A DNA stretch of 64,000 nucleotides from Loktanella sp. 5RATIMAR09 (GCF_001419985.1 NZ_LJAL01000002.1:186001-250000); one strand, 5' to 3'; shown: positions 33,949-43,390, numbered from the stretch's first letter. Made by a program: numbers and translations. Notes: generated by a model from the letters alone, not told the origin.

Positions 33949-34779
33949 ATGGCCGACGCGCCTATGGACGATGTTGCGTTTGATCGCTCAGAGTATCGCA
34001 AAGCCGACCGGTATTTCCGGTTAGTTGAAGAGAAACTACCGGAAGAGGCCGTCTCGGCTCTTGCGCGCGAAGTTGTAAGGCGTCTTGCTTTTCGAATGCC
34101 ACATGCGTTGAAAAAAGAAGATCTGCCGACGAAATCAGATATTGAGCAACTGTGTGGCGCACTGCTGTCGAGAACTGATGATGCGGCAGACAACTTTATT
34201 CTGTCGGCGCGACGCGACGGGGTGCGGCTTGAGGCGATCTATTTGGGCTATGTGGCCGGTGCTGCACGCCGCTTGGGCGAGATGTGGGACAATGACGACA
34301 TTTCGTTCATTGATGTGACACTGGCCTGCGGCAAGCTTTACCGGATCATCCGTGGCCTGCGCCACGCGATTGCGCCCGGTATTCTGGGTGACAGGGACGA
34401 CTGGCCTGCGATGTTCGCGCTGGTGCCCGGTGAAACCCATACGATTGGTATCGAGATTGCCACGGACGTATTCCGCCGCGAGGGCTGGGATGTGGATATG
34501 ATGATGGCGCTGGATCACGATACGCTGATCGAGCAATCCGAAAGACGCAGCTACAAAGTGATCGTGCTGGTAGCCAATTCGGACGGTATGCTCGAGGCGT
34601 TAGCGCGTCTGGTGCTGGCTTTACGTATCTCGCAACCGCTGGCGCATGTGATTGTGGCAGGCAACATACTTGATCATCACGCCGACATCATTGACGTGGT
34701 GGGCGCAGATGCGGTGTTGAAGGATGTAAACACCGCCGTTGTCAAACTGCGCGATCTGATCGCCGAGGACGCGGGCTAA
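33949..34779 (+). CDS. B12-binding (SCHIC-like) sensor protein
   Basis: 276 residues from ATG at 33949, which has AAGGGAGGG upstream; a GTG at 33916 would add 11. An N-terminal helical domain carries GAARRLGEMWDNDDISFIDVTLACGKLYRIIRG, the four-helix cap pattern of B12-binding proteins. The C-terminal Rossmann domain has GETHTIGIEIATDVFRREGWDV, where ETHxxG stands for the DxHxxG base-on B12 motif. PpaA/AerR and AppA-type SCHIC proteins of phototrophic Rhodobacterales share this layout and respond to B12, heme or light. No photosynthesis gene lies nearby. The function is inferred. Confidence 0.8.
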   Translation: MADAPMDDVAFDRSEYRKADRYFRLVEEKLPEEAVSALAREVVRRLAFRMPHALKKEDLPTKSDIEQLCGALLSRTDDAADNFILSARRDGVRLEAIYLGYVAGAARRLGEMWDNDDISFIDVTLACGKLYRIIRGLRHAIAPGILGDRDDWPAMFALVPGETHTIGIEIATDVFRREGWDVDMMMALDHDTLIEQSERRSYKVIVLVANSDGMLEALARLVLALRISQPLAHVIVAGNILDHHADIIDVVGADAVLKDVNTAVVKLRDLIAEDAG

Positions 34780-35507
34780 GCGTCTTCAAGCGCCGAAATA
34801 ATAGGCGAGAACGCTTCGGCGGTCAGGCTGGCACCGCCCACAAGAGCGCCGTTAACATGTGGTACGGCAAAGATTTCCGCAGCATTGCTGCCTTTCACAG
34901 ATCCGCCATAAAGCAGTGACATCTCTGCCCCATCGGCAAACCGGTCTTGCAAGCGCTGGCGCACATGGGCGTGTACCTGCGCGATCTGCTCTGTAGTGGG
35001 GACTTTTCCCGTACCGATCGCCCAGACGGGTTCGTAGGCGATGACCGTGTTCAACGCATCCGCTGTTGTGGGGACAGAATGTGCAAGCTGCCGGTCAATT
35101 ACATCCAGCGTTGTGCCCTCTTCGCGCTCAGCAAGCGTTTCGCCAATGCAGATCACCGCAATCAGCCCCGCATCATACGCCGCTTGGGATTTTGCCGCGA
35201 CCAGCGCGTCGGTTTCACCGTGGTCAGTACGGCGTTCAGAGTGCCCCAGCAGGACATAGCTGGCCCCCGCATCTGCGAGCATTTCAGCGCTGATGTCGCC
35301 GGTGTGTGCGCCCGACTGCGCGGTATGGCAATCCTGACCGCCGATATCGAACGGTGTATCTTCGCAGGCGCTGATCAGGGTAAAGGGGGGGCAGATCAGG
35401 ATCGCAATATCTGCATCGCCATGTTTGTCTTCGAGTTTTTCCAACTCAACCAATGCGCTTTGCGTCCCGTTCATTTTCCAATTGCCTGCGGCGATCTTAC
35501 GGGGCAT
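34776..35507 (-). CDS. tpiA: Triosephosphate isomerase
   Basis: 243 residues from ATG at 35507. NWKMN holds the phosphate-binding Lys (K11), LGHSERR the catalytic His and AYEPVWAIGTGK the catalytic Glu with loop 6. The protein is a little shorter than usual but complete. It interconverts dihydroxyacetone phosphate and glyceraldehyde 3-phosphate. The 3' end overlaps the convergent sensor gene by four bases. Confidence 0.95.
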   Translation of the reverse strand: MPRKIAAGNWKMNGTQSALVELEKLEDKHGDADIAILICPPFTLISACEDTPFDIGGQDCHTAQSGAHTGDISAEMLADAGASYVLLGHSERRTDHGETDALVAAKSQAAYDAGLIAVICIGETLAEREEGTTLDVIDRQLAHSVPTTADALNTVIAYEPVWAIGTGKVPTTEQIAQVHAHVRQRLQDRFADGAEMSLLYGGSVKGSNAAEIFAVPHVNGALVGGASLTAEAFSPIISALEDA

Positions 35508-35702
35508 GGCGGCGTCCTTTTTCCAGTGAAGCAAGAGTGCGTCTTGATAACTTGCAGGCCTCTTGGCTTACGTCAAGGGCAGCCATGGCAAAGCACGTCA
35601 GCACGTGCCGTGTGATGAAGTGACACTGTCCTCTAACGGTATTGGAGATGGTTCGTTTCCGGCTTTTGTCAGACCACAGATATGCAATCCTTCCGCGCGG
35701 GC

Positions 35703-36065
35703 TCAGCTGGCGGAAAGCTTCTCGTCGAACTTGATCGACTCGCCGCAACCGCAGGCGTCAACAACGTTGGGATTGCGAAATTTGAAGCCTGCCTCGAGGA
35801 GCGACACCTCGTAATCAATCTCCGTGCCGAAAAGGAACATCTGTGCCATTGGCGCGATCATGACACGCGCGCCGTCCTGCTCGACCACCTCATCCAGCGG
35901 ATCAACCTCGGTCACGTAGTCCATGGTGTATTCCATGCCGGCGCAGCCACCCTTCTTGACGCCAATGCGCAAGCCTTGATGGCCGTCTTTTGTCATCAGC
36001 TTGGCGATTTGCGCCGCTGCCTTGTCGGTGATGGTAACCGCTTGTTTGCCTGGAATGCCGAACAT
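35703..36065 (-). CDS. A-type Fe-S carrier protein (IscA/ErpA/SufA family)
   Basis: 120 residues from ATG at 36065. The three cluster-binding Cys are C41 (KKGGCAGMEY), C105 and C107 (ACGCGES). The rest fits the A-type carrier fold. The protein receives and passes on Fe-S clusters. It is 95 bp downstream of the SufT/DUF59-type gene, in the same direction, a common pair at the end of suf operons; no other suf gene is visible in this window. Confidence 0.9.
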   Translation of the reverse strand: MFGIPGKQAVTITDKAAAQIAKLMTKDGHQGLRIGVKKGGCAGMEYTMDYVTEVDPLDEVVEQDGARVMIAPMAQMFLFGTEIDYEVSLLEAGFKFRNPNVVDACGCGESIKFDEKLSAS

Positions 36066-36160
36066 GGTGCTCTCCTTTCCATTCAATGTAGGTGAGATAG
36101 GCTGCGCACTCAAGATGCGGGTGCGCAGACGCCAGAGAATGTGATCAGGCGAACGTCAAT

Positions 36161-36523
36161 CTACATGAAGCCGAGTTCGAGGCGCGCTTCGTCGGACATC
36201 ATGTCCATGCCCCACTGCGGCTCGAACGTCATTTCGACATCAACCTGTTTCACACCCGGCAGCGGTTCAACGGCGTCGGCGACCCATCCGGGCATTTCAC
36301 CGGCCACAGGACAGCCCGGGGCAGTCAGGGTCATGATGATGCTGACGGCGTTATCTTCCTTGATATCAATCGTGTAGATCAGACCAAGGTCGTAAATATT
36401 CACCGGAATTTCAGGGTCATACACAGATTGGCACGCCTTGACGACATCTTCGTAAAGGGGGTGATCGGTCGATGATGGCGCAATCATTGGCGCACCTTCA
36501 AGCTGAGCATTACTATCTGTCAT
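36161..36523 (-). CDS. SufT/DUF59-type Fe-S assembly protein
   Basis: 120 residues from ATG at 36523; the frame upstream to 36682 is not conserved. The signature DPEIPVNIYDLGLIY, then TLTAPGCPVAGEMP with the conserved Cys, and VDVEMTFEPQWGMDMMSDEARLELGF define the MIP18/PaaD family (SufT). It acts in Fe-S cluster maturation. The operon neighbour is the A-type carrier. The rest of the suf system is not in the window, so only this pair was kept together here. Confidence 0.9.
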   Translation of the reverse strand: MTDSNAQLEGAPMIAPSSTDHPLYEDVVKACQSVYDPEIPVNIYDLGLIYTIDIKEDNAVSIIMTLTAPGCPVAGEMPGWVADAVEPLPGVKQVDVEMTFEPQWGMDMMSDEARLELGFM

Positions 36524-37449
36524 GGTCTTGGTTCCCGCAATTCCTGAGCAAACATATAGGGATTGGGCGCGGGGGCGTAAAGGGGGTGTGAAGCAATGCG
36601 CCAGATCGATCACATGGTCGGGCGGGGCGATCTTGGCTCGCGCCGCTTCGGTTGATGCAGGCTCAATGACGCCGTGTCGCAAAGGGCCACAAAGCGACCC
36701 AGTTCACTGTGTTCCAGTCAACCGTCTCTGGGGGCAGTTTTTTCATCAATTCGCGCCGGCATTGCTGCGCATCGTTTTGGCATGCGCTGGCAGAGCGCAT
36801 CACCGCAACCAGTCTTTCGAAGTCTAGGTTGACCGGGGCATGGCCCTCGGTGCCGTGCTGCGGGTGCATGGTTCTTGTTTGTCCTTTTTGCACAGGCTCT
36901 TGGTCGGCCGGAACGCGTGCAAACATGTGTGGGAACATTTTCATCAGACAGACTTTCACTTGTACACTTACTGCCCAGCTTCATGTCCTTGCCCGGGATC
37001 GGCATAGTCTTTGCTGGGGTCGATAGACGCGATGACACCATTGACGGGTGTGCCGCAGGGTGCAGCCAGATCAGTAGATTTCAGGAAAAACTGAAAAGAG
37101 ATCTACTTATCATAAGGCGCTGCGTTCTCTGCGAGAGGCCAATCTTGATAATCATTAATCAATATATATAAATTCTTCGTGTCGAAGTACACCTGACTTA
37201 AAGGCCAGTAAGTGATTGTAATAATGTCATTTTGGCCACATTTTCTGGTACTTCCTGCCGCAATTTAACCACATTGCCCCCGGCGCGAAGCCGCGTTTGG
37301 GTTTGCATCACGGCCCCGTCCATCGTTTTTCCCTTGGGCAGCAGGCATCTGGTAGACGAGGCTTGATCATGCGGGGGTACTTTCCCAAAGCGGCCTTTCA
37401 AAAACCGAAGCCTCTTGGCAAATTCGGCAATATCAGGGAGGAGGGAGGC
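36524..37449. other. Gene-poor stretch with one weak frame and an A/T-rich segment
   Basis: About 925 bp between the SufT-type gene and tgt. One weak minus-strand frame (36663-36959) is listed separately. Bases 37080-37180 are the most A/T-rich part (run ending ATCAATATATATAAATTC) with an imperfect inverted repeat AGTAGATTTC/GAGATCTACT (37073-37082, 37098-37107). Nothing else firm is seen; the tgt promoter should lie at its right end. Confidence 0.5.
36663..36959 (-). CDS. Possible small hypothetical protein (weak)
   Basis: 98 residues from the first ATG, or 68 from the ATG at 36869. No hydrophobic segment; the segment PVNLDFERLVAVMRSASACQNDAQQCRRELMKKLPPETVDW is amphipathic, with two Cys. 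No clear ribosome binding site; AAAGGA is about 13 bases before the inner ATG. The composition is less biased than in the neighbouring genes. It may be a genuine lineage-specific gene or chance; I cannot decide. Confidence 0.3.
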   Translation of the reverse strand: MKVCLMKMFPHMFARVPADQEPVQKGQTRTMHPQHGTEGHAPVNLDFERLVAVMRSASACQNDAQQCRRELMKKLPPETVDWNTVNWVALWPFATRRH

Positions 37450-38580
37450 ATGACCCAACGCTTCTCATTCGCTCTGAACGCCACCGACGGCAAAGCCCGC
37501 ACCGGCGTAATCTCGACCCCGCGCGGGGATATTCGCACGCCTGCATTTATGCCCGTCGGCACCGCCGCCACCGTTAAGGCCATGATGCCCGAAAGTGTCG
37601 CTGCAACCGGTGCCGATATTTTGCTGGGCAACACCTATCACCTGATGCTACGCCCGACAGCTGAACGCATCGACCGGCTGGGCGGACTGCACAAGTTCAT
37701 GAATTGGAACAAACCGATCCTGACCGACAGCGGCGGCTTTCAGGTGATGAGCCTCGCGGACCTGCGCAAGCTGACCGAGAAGGGCGTGACCTTCAAAAGC
37801 CATATTGACGGCTCCAAGCATGAGTTGACGCCCGAGCGGTCGATGGAAATTCAAAAGCTGCTGGGGTCCGACATCGTGATGTGTTTCGACGAATGTCCGG
37901 CACTTCCTGCTGATCGCAAGCGGATCGCGGAAAGTATGGAATTGTCGATGCGTTGGGCGCAGCGGTCGCGGGATGCCTTTGGCGACAGGCCGGGCTACGC
38001 GCTCTTTGGGATTCAGCAAGGCGGTTTGGAACAAGACCTGCGCGCACAAAGCGCCGAAGCGCTGAAAGCGGTGGAGTTTGATGGGTACGCCGTGGGCGGT
38101 CTGGCCGTGGGCGAGGGGCAGGAGGCCATGTTCAGCGTGCTGGATTTCGCGCCCGATCAACTGCCCGTCGACAAGCCGCGTTATCTGATGGGCGTGGGCA
38201 AGCCTGATGATATCGTCGGTGCTGTCAAACGCGGCATTGATATGATGGATTGTGTGCTACCCAGCCGGTCGGGGCGGACTGGCCAGCTGTTCACCCGCCG
38301 CGGTGTGATCAACATCAAGAACGCGCGCCACGCCGATGATCCACGGCCTTTGGATGAACATTGCACATGTCCGGCCTGTACAAATTACTCACGCGCGTAC
38401 CTGCATCATGTCTTCCGCGCGCAGGAAATGATTTCCGGTATGCTGCTGACGTGGCATAACCTGCATTACTTTCAGGAAATCATGCAAGGGATGCGCGACG
38501 CTATCGCCGCTGGCCGCTTTGCAGATTGGGAAGCAGAGTTCCACGCCACCCGTGCTTTGGGGGATATCGCGCCGCTCTGA
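37450..38580 (+). CDS. tgt: tRNA-guanine transglycosylase
   Basis: 376 residues from ATG at 37450, preceded by GGAGGGAGG; the frame to 37297 upstream is unneeded. The substrate loop [10 protein letters not shown], the nucleophile region [19 protein letters not shown], and the zinc ligands CTCPAC with a later His ([10 protein letters not shown]) are all present. It swaps guanine 34 for preQ1 in tRNAs with GUN anticodons, such as the two tRNA-Asp genes in this window. No queA or other queuosine gene lies next to it. Confidence 0.96.
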   Translation: MTQRFSFALNATDGKARTGVISTPRGDIRTPAFMPVGTAATVKAMMPESVAATGADILLGNTYHLMLRPTAERIDRLGGLHKFMNWNKPILTDSGGFQVMSLADLRKLTEKGVTFKSHIDGSKHELTPERSMEIQKLLGSDIVMCFDECPALPADRKRIAESMELSMRWAQRSRDAFGDRPGYALFGIQQGGLEQDLRAQSAEALKAVEFDGYAVGGLAVGEGQEAMFSVLDFAPDQLPVDKPRYLMGVGKPDDIVGAVKRGIDMMDCVLPSRSGRTGQLFTRRGVINIKNARHADDPRPLDEHCTCPACTNYSRAYLHHVFRAQEMISGMLLTWHNLHYFQEIMQGMRDAIAAGRFADWEAEFHATRALGDIAPL

Positions 38581-38676
38581 ACGCACGTCGTTTCGCGTTT
38601 TGACAAGTTTTTCGCGTTTGTGAGGTTGCGGTCACTTCACGAGAAAGGCAATCTGGCGTCAACACGTCATATGTCT

Positions 38677-38706
38677 GGTTGAAACCCGCCAAAAGCCACC
38701 CCACAT
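38677..38706 (+). promoter_or_regulatory. Heat-shock (RpoH-type) promoter candidate for lon
   Basis: GGTTGAAA at 38677-38684 and CCCCACAT at 38699-38706, 14 bases between the two elements. They resemble the sigma-32 -35 (CTTGAA) and -10 (CCCCATNT) boxes. It lies about 77 bp before the lon start. lon is a classical heat-shock gene. Confidence 0.5.
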
Positions 38707-38782
38707 ATTGATGCCGAGAGGAGACGCTCCATGTTGCCGCAAAAGCGGGACCGGCGCGTCTTGCCGTAAAAAGGAAAAGAGC

Positions 38783-41188
38783 ATGCAAGAACCATTGAGT
38801 TCATCCTATCCCGTCCTGCCGCTGCGCGACATTGTGGTGTTCCCGCATATGATCGTGCCGCTGTTTGTAGGCCGCGATAAATCCGTCCGCGCCCTTGAAG
38901 AGGTGATGCAGGACGACAAGCAGATTTTGCTGTCCAGTCAGGTCGATCCCGGTGAGGACGATCCCAAAGAGGATGGCATCTACAAGGCAGGTGTCTTGGC
39001 CAATGTGCTGCAACTGTTGAAGTTGCCGGACGGCACCGTAAAGGTGCTGGTCGAGGGCCGTGCGCGCGTCAAAATCACAGATTTTGTCGCCAACGATAGC
39101 TTCTTTGAGGCATCTTGCGAATATCTGGCCGAAACCGATGGCGACCCAGCCGAGATCGAGGCGCTCGTGCGCAATGTCGCGGCCGAGTTCGAGCGCTACG
39201 CCAAGGTCAAGAAAAACATCCCCGAAGAAGCGATGGCCGCTGTCAGCGATGCGACCGAACCTGCGAAACTGGCCGATCTGGTTGCGGGTCACTTGGGAAT
39301 TGAAGTGGAGCAAAAGCAGGGGCTTCTGGAAACGCTTTCCGTATCCGAGCGGCTGGAGAAGGTCTTTGGCATGATGCAGGGCGAAATGTCCGTCCTGCAG
39401 GTCGAGAAAAAGATCAAGACCCGCGTCAAATCCCAGATGGAGCGCACCCAGCGCGAGTACTATCTGAACGAGCAAATGAAGGCCATTCAGAAAGAACTTG
39501 GCGATGGCGAAGAGGGCCAGAACGAAGTGGATGAGCTTGAGGCGAAGATCGCTGAGACCAAGCTGTCCAAAGAGGCCCGCGAAAAGGTGGATGCCGAGCT
39601 GAAAAAGCTCAAGAACATGTCGCCGATGTCTGCTGAAGCCACCGTTGTGCGCAATTATCTAGACTGGATTTTGGGCGTGCCGTGGGGCGTAAAATCGCGC
39701 ACCAAGAAAGACTTGCACAAAGCGCAGGCTGTCTTGGACAACGACCACTACGGACTTGAAAAGGTCAAAGAGCGTATTGTCGAGTACCTTGCCGTACAAC
39801 AGCGTTCGGCCAAGCTGAAAGGCCCGATCATGTGTCTGGTAGGCCCTCCGGGTGTGGGTAAAACATCGCTGGGTAAATCCGTTGCCAAGGCCACGGGACG
39901 CGAATTTATTCGCATCTCATTGGGTGGTGTGCGCGACGAATCCGAGATCCGCGGCCACCGCCGGACCTATATCGGCTCGATGCCCGGCAAGATCATACAG
40001 GCGCTGAAAAAAGCGAAAACCACGAACCCGCTGATCCTGCTCGATGAAATCGACAAGATGGGTCAGGACTTCCGCGGCGATCCCGCATCGGCGATGCTTG
40101 AGGTGCTTGATCCGGAACAGAACAGCACATTCGTGGATCACTATCTGGAGGTTGAATATGACCTGTCGAACGTGATGTTCCTGACCACCGCGAACTCCTA
40201 CAACATGCCGGGCCCACTCTTGGACCGGATGGAGATCATTTCGCTCTCGGGTTACACCGAGGACGAAAAGGTTGAGATCGCAAAGCAGCACTTGCTGCCG
40301 AAGGTCATGAAAAACCATGGCTTGAAGGCCAAGGAATTCTCGGTATCTGACGATGCGTTGCTTGCGATGGTGCGGGTTTACACCCGTGAGGCTGGCGTGC
40401 GGAACATGGAACGCGAGCTGGCGAAAGTTGCCCGTAAGGCGGTCACAATGATCGTGAAGAAAGAGGCCGAGGTGATCGAAGTCACCGCTGCCAATCTGAA
40501 CGATTTCCTTGGCGTGGAAAAGCACCGCTTTGGCCTTGCCGAAGAAAGCGATCAGGTGGGCGTTGTGACCGGTCTTGCATGGACCTCTGTGGGTGGTGAG
40601 CTTCTCAATATCGAAGCGCTGCGCCTGCCTGGCAAGGGCCGGATGAAGACCACCGGCAAGCTGGGCGATGTGATGAAGGAATCGATTGATGCGGCGTCAT
40701 CTTATGTGCGTTCAATCGCGCCCGAGATCGGCGTGAAGCCGCCAAAATTCGATACCATCGACATTCACGTCCACGTACCGGATGGGGCCACCCCAAAAGA
40801 CGGGCCAAGCGCCGGTTTGGCGATGGTCACATCAATCGTGTCGGTGCTGACGGGTATTCCGGTACGCAAGGATATCGCCATGACCGGCGAGGTGTCTTTG
40901 CGGGGTAATGCGATGCCGATTGGTGGTTTGAAGGAAAAACTGCTGGCAGCGCTACGCGGTGGTATCACAACGGTGCTGATCCCGCAGGACAACGCCAAGG
41001 ACCTGCCCGAAATCCCCGACAACGTGAAAGAGGGGCTGACGATCATCCCCGTCAAACACGTCTCCGAGGTGCTGGAACACGCATTGGTGCGCAAGCCCGA
41101 GGCGATCGAGTGGGACGAGGCCGCAGAAGAAGCAGCCGCAGCCGCTCTCAAGGCACAAGGTAGCGGTGAAGCGGCGCGCGCGCACTAA
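38783..41188 (+). CDS. lon: ATP-dependent protease Lon
   Basis: 801 residues from ATG at 38783 (MQEPLSSSYPVLPLRDIVVF). The N-terminal substrate domain, the AAA+ core with GPPGVGKTS and Walker B ILLDEIDKM, and the protease domain with the catalytic Ser of DGPSAGLAM and the Lys of KEKLLAALRGG are intact. It degrades damaged and regulatory proteins. A heat-shock-like promoter precedes it, and HU, a known Lon substrate class, follows. Confidence 0.97.
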   Translation: MQEPLSSSYPVLPLRDIVVFPHMIVPLFVGRDKSVRALEEVMQDDKQILLSSQVDPGEDDPKEDGIYKAGVLANVLQLLKLPDGTVKVLVEGRARVKITDFVANDSFFEASCEYLAETDGDPAEIEALVRNVAAEFERYAKVKKNIPEEAMAAVSDATEPAKLADLVAGHLGIEVEQKQGLLETLSVSERLEKVFGMMQGEMSVLQVEKKIKTRVKSQMERTQREYYLNEQMKAIQKELGDGEEGQNEVDELEAKIAETKLSKEAREKVDAELKKLKNMSPMSAEATVVRNYLDWILGVPWGVKSRTKKDLHKAQAVLDNDHYGLEKVKERIVEYLAVQQRSAKLKGPIMCLVGPPGVGKTSLGKSVAKATGREFIRISLGGVRDESEIRGHRRTYIGSMPGKIIQALKKAKTTNPLILLDEIDKMGQDFRGDPASAMLEVLDPEQNSTFVDHYLEVEYDLSNVMFLTTANSYNMPGPLLDRMEIISLSGYTEDEKVEIAKQHLLPKVMKNHGLKAKEFSVSDDALLAMVRVYTREAGVRNMERELAKVARKAVTMIVKKEAEVIEVTAANLNDFLGVEKHRFGLAEESDQVGVVTGLAWTSVGGELLNIEALRLPGKGRMKTTGKLGDVMKESIDAASSYVRSIAPEIGVKPPKFDTIDIHVHVPDGATPKDGPSAGLAMVTSIVSVLTGIPVRKDIAMTGEVSLRGNAMPIGGLKEKLLAALRGGITTVLIPQDNAKDLPEIPDNVKEGLTIIPVKHVSEVLEHALVRKPEAIEWDEAAEEAAAAALKAQGSGEAARAH

Positions 41189-41214
41189 CTGCCGATTGAA
41201 TTGATGAAAGAAGA

Positions 41215-41243
41215 GGGCGCCCTTGCTAGCGGGGGCGCCTTTT
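41215..41243 (+). terminator. Rho-independent terminator after lon
   Basis: Seven-base arms GGCGCCC (41216-41222) and GGGCGCC (41233-41239) with a TTTTA run following. It separates lon from the HU-type gene. Confidence 0.8.
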
Positions 41244-41317
41244 ATATGTGCTATCCGCTTGACGTTGCTGGCCGCAACGGACGTAATGCCCGCAACACTT
41301 GAAAGGGACGCATGCAC

Positions 41318-41632
41318 ATGCCACGTCAGCCGAAAGAAACGCCGGAAACTGCGAAGACCGAGGACGGAACACTGAAAAAGCCGGAACTCCTCGATGCGGT
41401 CGTAGCGCGCACGAACCTCAAAAAGCGGGATGTGAAACCCGCAGTCGAGGCCGCCCTCGCTGTTTTGGGCGAAGCGTTGCGCGAGGGCGCGGTTGTGAAT
41501 TTGCCGCCTTTGGGCAAGCTGCGGGTGGTCAAAACAAAACCGCTTGATGGCGGTGCTGCGGTTGTTACGTTGAAATTGCGGACGCCCAAGGATGCCACGG
41601 TAGCTGCCGAGGCCGCTTCTGACGACGCCTGA
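41318..41632 (+). CDS. HU-family DNA-binding protein
   Basis: 104 residues from the ATG at 41318 (MPRQPKETPETAKTEDG); an ATG two codons upstream is possible. The core LKKPELLDAVVARTNLKKRDVKPAVEAALAVLGEALREG fits the HU helical body, and VNLPPLGKLRVVKTKPL the arm start. The C-terminal tail differs from classical HU (no RNPxT tip; it has TKPLDGGAAVV), so DNA-bending mode may differ. A divergent HU-like protein of alphaproteobacteria is likely. Terminator upstream gives it an independent transcript. Confidence 0.85.
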   Translation: MPRQPKETPETAKTEDGTLKKPELLDAVVARTNLKKRDVKPAVEAALAVLGEALREGAVVNLPPLGKLRVVKTKPLDGGAAVVTLKLRTPKDATVAAEAASDDA

Positions 41633-41644
41633 TGCAGGCAAACG

Positions 41645-42205
41645 ATGCGGTATCCTGAACTCTATATTCTGCGCCACGGCGAAACGATGTGGAACGCCGA
41701 AAACCGGATGCAGGGAGAGCTGAACTCGCCGCTGACGGCCAAGGGGCTGCGCCATGCGGCAAAGCAGGGTGAGATTCTTGCGGCGCGCGATCTGACGGGT
41801 TTTGTGTTCCTTACCAGTCCGCAGGGCCGCGCCTTCCAGACAGCGGGAATCGCTTTGGCAGGGGTGGCCGATCATATCCGCACCGATGATCGTTTGCGCG
41901 AAATCGGGGTGGGCGATTGGTCGGGCCGCCTGCGTCATGAGCTGCCCATGCCGAAGGGCAAAGACCCCTTCATGGCGCAATACGAAATCGCACCGAACGG
42001 CGAAGGCTTTGCGCGCCTCAAGCAGCGATGCCGTGATTTTCTGGCGGATTTGCGCGAACCGGCGGTCCTTGTGACGCATGGTATCACCAGCAGCATGATC
42101 CGTGGTCTGGTTGTGGGCGAAAGGGCCCATGCGCAACGTAATAGTCATGGCGGGCAGGGCTGTGTTTACCACCTGAAAGATGGCGAACAATTCCTCTTGG
42201 AATAG
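41645..42205 (+). CDS. Histidine phosphatase family protein
   Basis: 186 residues. RHGET at residues 10-14 has the phospho-accepting His, and LVTHGITSSMIRG has the second His. The middle DDRLREIGVGDWSGR is typical of phosphoglycerate mutase-like phosphatases. The true substrate is unknown (alpha-ribazole phosphatase and similar activities occur in this family). It begins 12 bp after the HU gene and ends 41 bp before the tRNA-Val. Confidence 0.88.
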   Translation: MRYPELYILRHGETMWNAENRMQGELNSPLTAKGLRHAAKQGEILAARDLTGFVFLTSPQGRAFQTAGIALAGVADHIRTDDRLREIGVGDWSGRLRHELPMPKGKDPFMAQYEIAPNGEGFARLKQRCRDFLADLREPAVLVTHGITSSMIRGLVVGERAHAQRNSHGGQGCVYHLKDGEQFLLE

Positions 42206-42207
42206 GC

Positions 42208-42236
42208 TTGCACTACCCTGAACACTCGTCTAAATG
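42208..42236 (+). promoter_or_regulatory. Promoter of tRNA-Val
   Basis: TTGCAC (42208-42213), 17-bp spacer, TAAATG (42231-42236). The predicted start would fall a few bases before the tRNA at 42247. Confidence 0.45.
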
Positions 42237-42246
42237 ATGCCGCATC

Positions 42247-42322
42247 GGGTGATTAGCTCAGTTGGTAGAGCGCTTCCTTTACACGGAAGATGTCGGGAGT
42301 TCGAGCCTCTCATCACCCACCA
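42247..42322 (+). tRNA. tRNA-Val (anticodon TAC)
   Basis: 76 nt including encoded CCA. Acceptor GGGTGAT pairs with ATCACCC; D-arm AGCTCAGTTGGTAGAGC; anticodon stem CTTCC/GGAAG with loop TTTACAC (anticodon TAC); T-loop TTCGAGC. Discriminator A. Confidence 0.97.
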
Positions 42323-42451
42323 TTATCTCCATTAAAATACAAACCGCCGAGTGCGTTCTGCGCATATGCGCACATAACCCCTTCGCTGGATGATCTATCT
42401 TAATTTTTCGCACAGATTATCTTGGTGCTCACGTAGGAATGGAGCGAAGAT

Positions 42452-43390
42452 ATGAGCTGGAACCCAACACTGAATGCCCACAATCCGACCGGTGATGCGA
42501 TTGACGCGATCGACACTGTGATCGTGTCGCGCGCCCGTGACCTCGGCGGTTTCGAAGTGCGCCGTGCTTTGCCCGCGCCGCGTCGGCAGATGGTCGGCCC
42601 CTTTATTTTCTTTGATCAGATGGGTCCGGCCGAGTTTCTGACGGGCGAGGGCATTGACGTGCGGCCGCATCCGCATATCGGTCTGGCCACCGTCACCTAT
42701 TTGCATAGCGGGACGATTCATCACCGCGATAGTCTGGGGACGGATCAGTGGATCGAAGCAGGCGATGTGAACCTGATGGTGGCAGGTCACGGGATCACCC
42801 ATTCCGAACGCATGGACGGGGCCGCGCGCCAACAGCCGCAGAGCCTGTTTGGCATCCAGTCATGGATCGCACTGCCCAAAGGAGCCGAGGATCGCGAAGC
42901 CGGTTTTATCCATGCGCCCAAAGCGGAATTGCCGTTCCTCGAAGGCGAGGGCAAGCAGGTACGCCTGATTATGGGCGCGGCCTATGGCGAACGTGCGCCG
43001 GTCGCGACACCTTCCGAGATGTTCTATCTCGATGCGATGCTGGAGCCTTTTGCGACCATGCCACTGCCGGACAACCACGAAGACCGCGGGGCCTATGTGC
43101 TTGAAGGTGAGGTGGAAATCGCGGGGCAGGTCTTTGATCAGGGCAAGATGGTCACTTTCCGTCCCGGTGACCGGATCAGCATGAAAGCGGGGCCTTGGGG
43201 CGCCCGTGTGATGTTGCTGGGCGGGGCGACTTTGGAAGGCGACCGCTATATCTGGTGGAATTTTGTGGCGTCGAGCAAGGAGCGGATTGAAGAGGCCAAA
43301 GAGGCGTGGCGTGCCGGAGATTGGCAGAATGGCCGCTTTCAATTGCCCCCCGATGATGACGCGGAATTTATTCCGCTGCCTGAGCGTTAA
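42452..43390 (+). CDS. Pirin family protein
   Basis: 312 residues. The metal-binding signature RPHPHIGLATVTYL with HHRDSLG and the following GDVNLMVAGHGITHSER defines the pirin cupin domain; a second cupin repeat lies in the C-terminal half. Pirins bind iron; some have quercetinase activity. It is an isolated gene between tRNA-Val and the tRNA-Asp pair. Substrate not known. Confidence 0.9.
   Translation: MSWNPTLNAHNPTGDAIDAIDTVIVSRARDLGGFEVRRALPAPRRQMVGPFIFFDQMGPAEFLTGEGIDVRPHPHIGLATVTYLHSGTIHHRDSLGTDQWIEAGDVNLMVAGHGITHSERMDGAARQQPQSLFGIQSWIALPKGAEDREAGFIHAPKAELPFLEGEGKQVRLIMGAAYGERAPVATPSEMFYLDAMLEPFATMPLPDNHEDRGAYVLEGEVEIAGQVFDQGKMVTFRPGDRISMKAGPWGARVMLLGGATLEGDRYIWWNFVASSKERIEEAKEAWRAGDWQNGRFQLPPDDDAEFIPLPER

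Noticed and set aside
40952..42190. Minus-strand open frame of about 412 codons
   Set aside because: It lies opposite lon, the HU gene and the phosphatase; composition is that of a shadow frame and no motif is seen.
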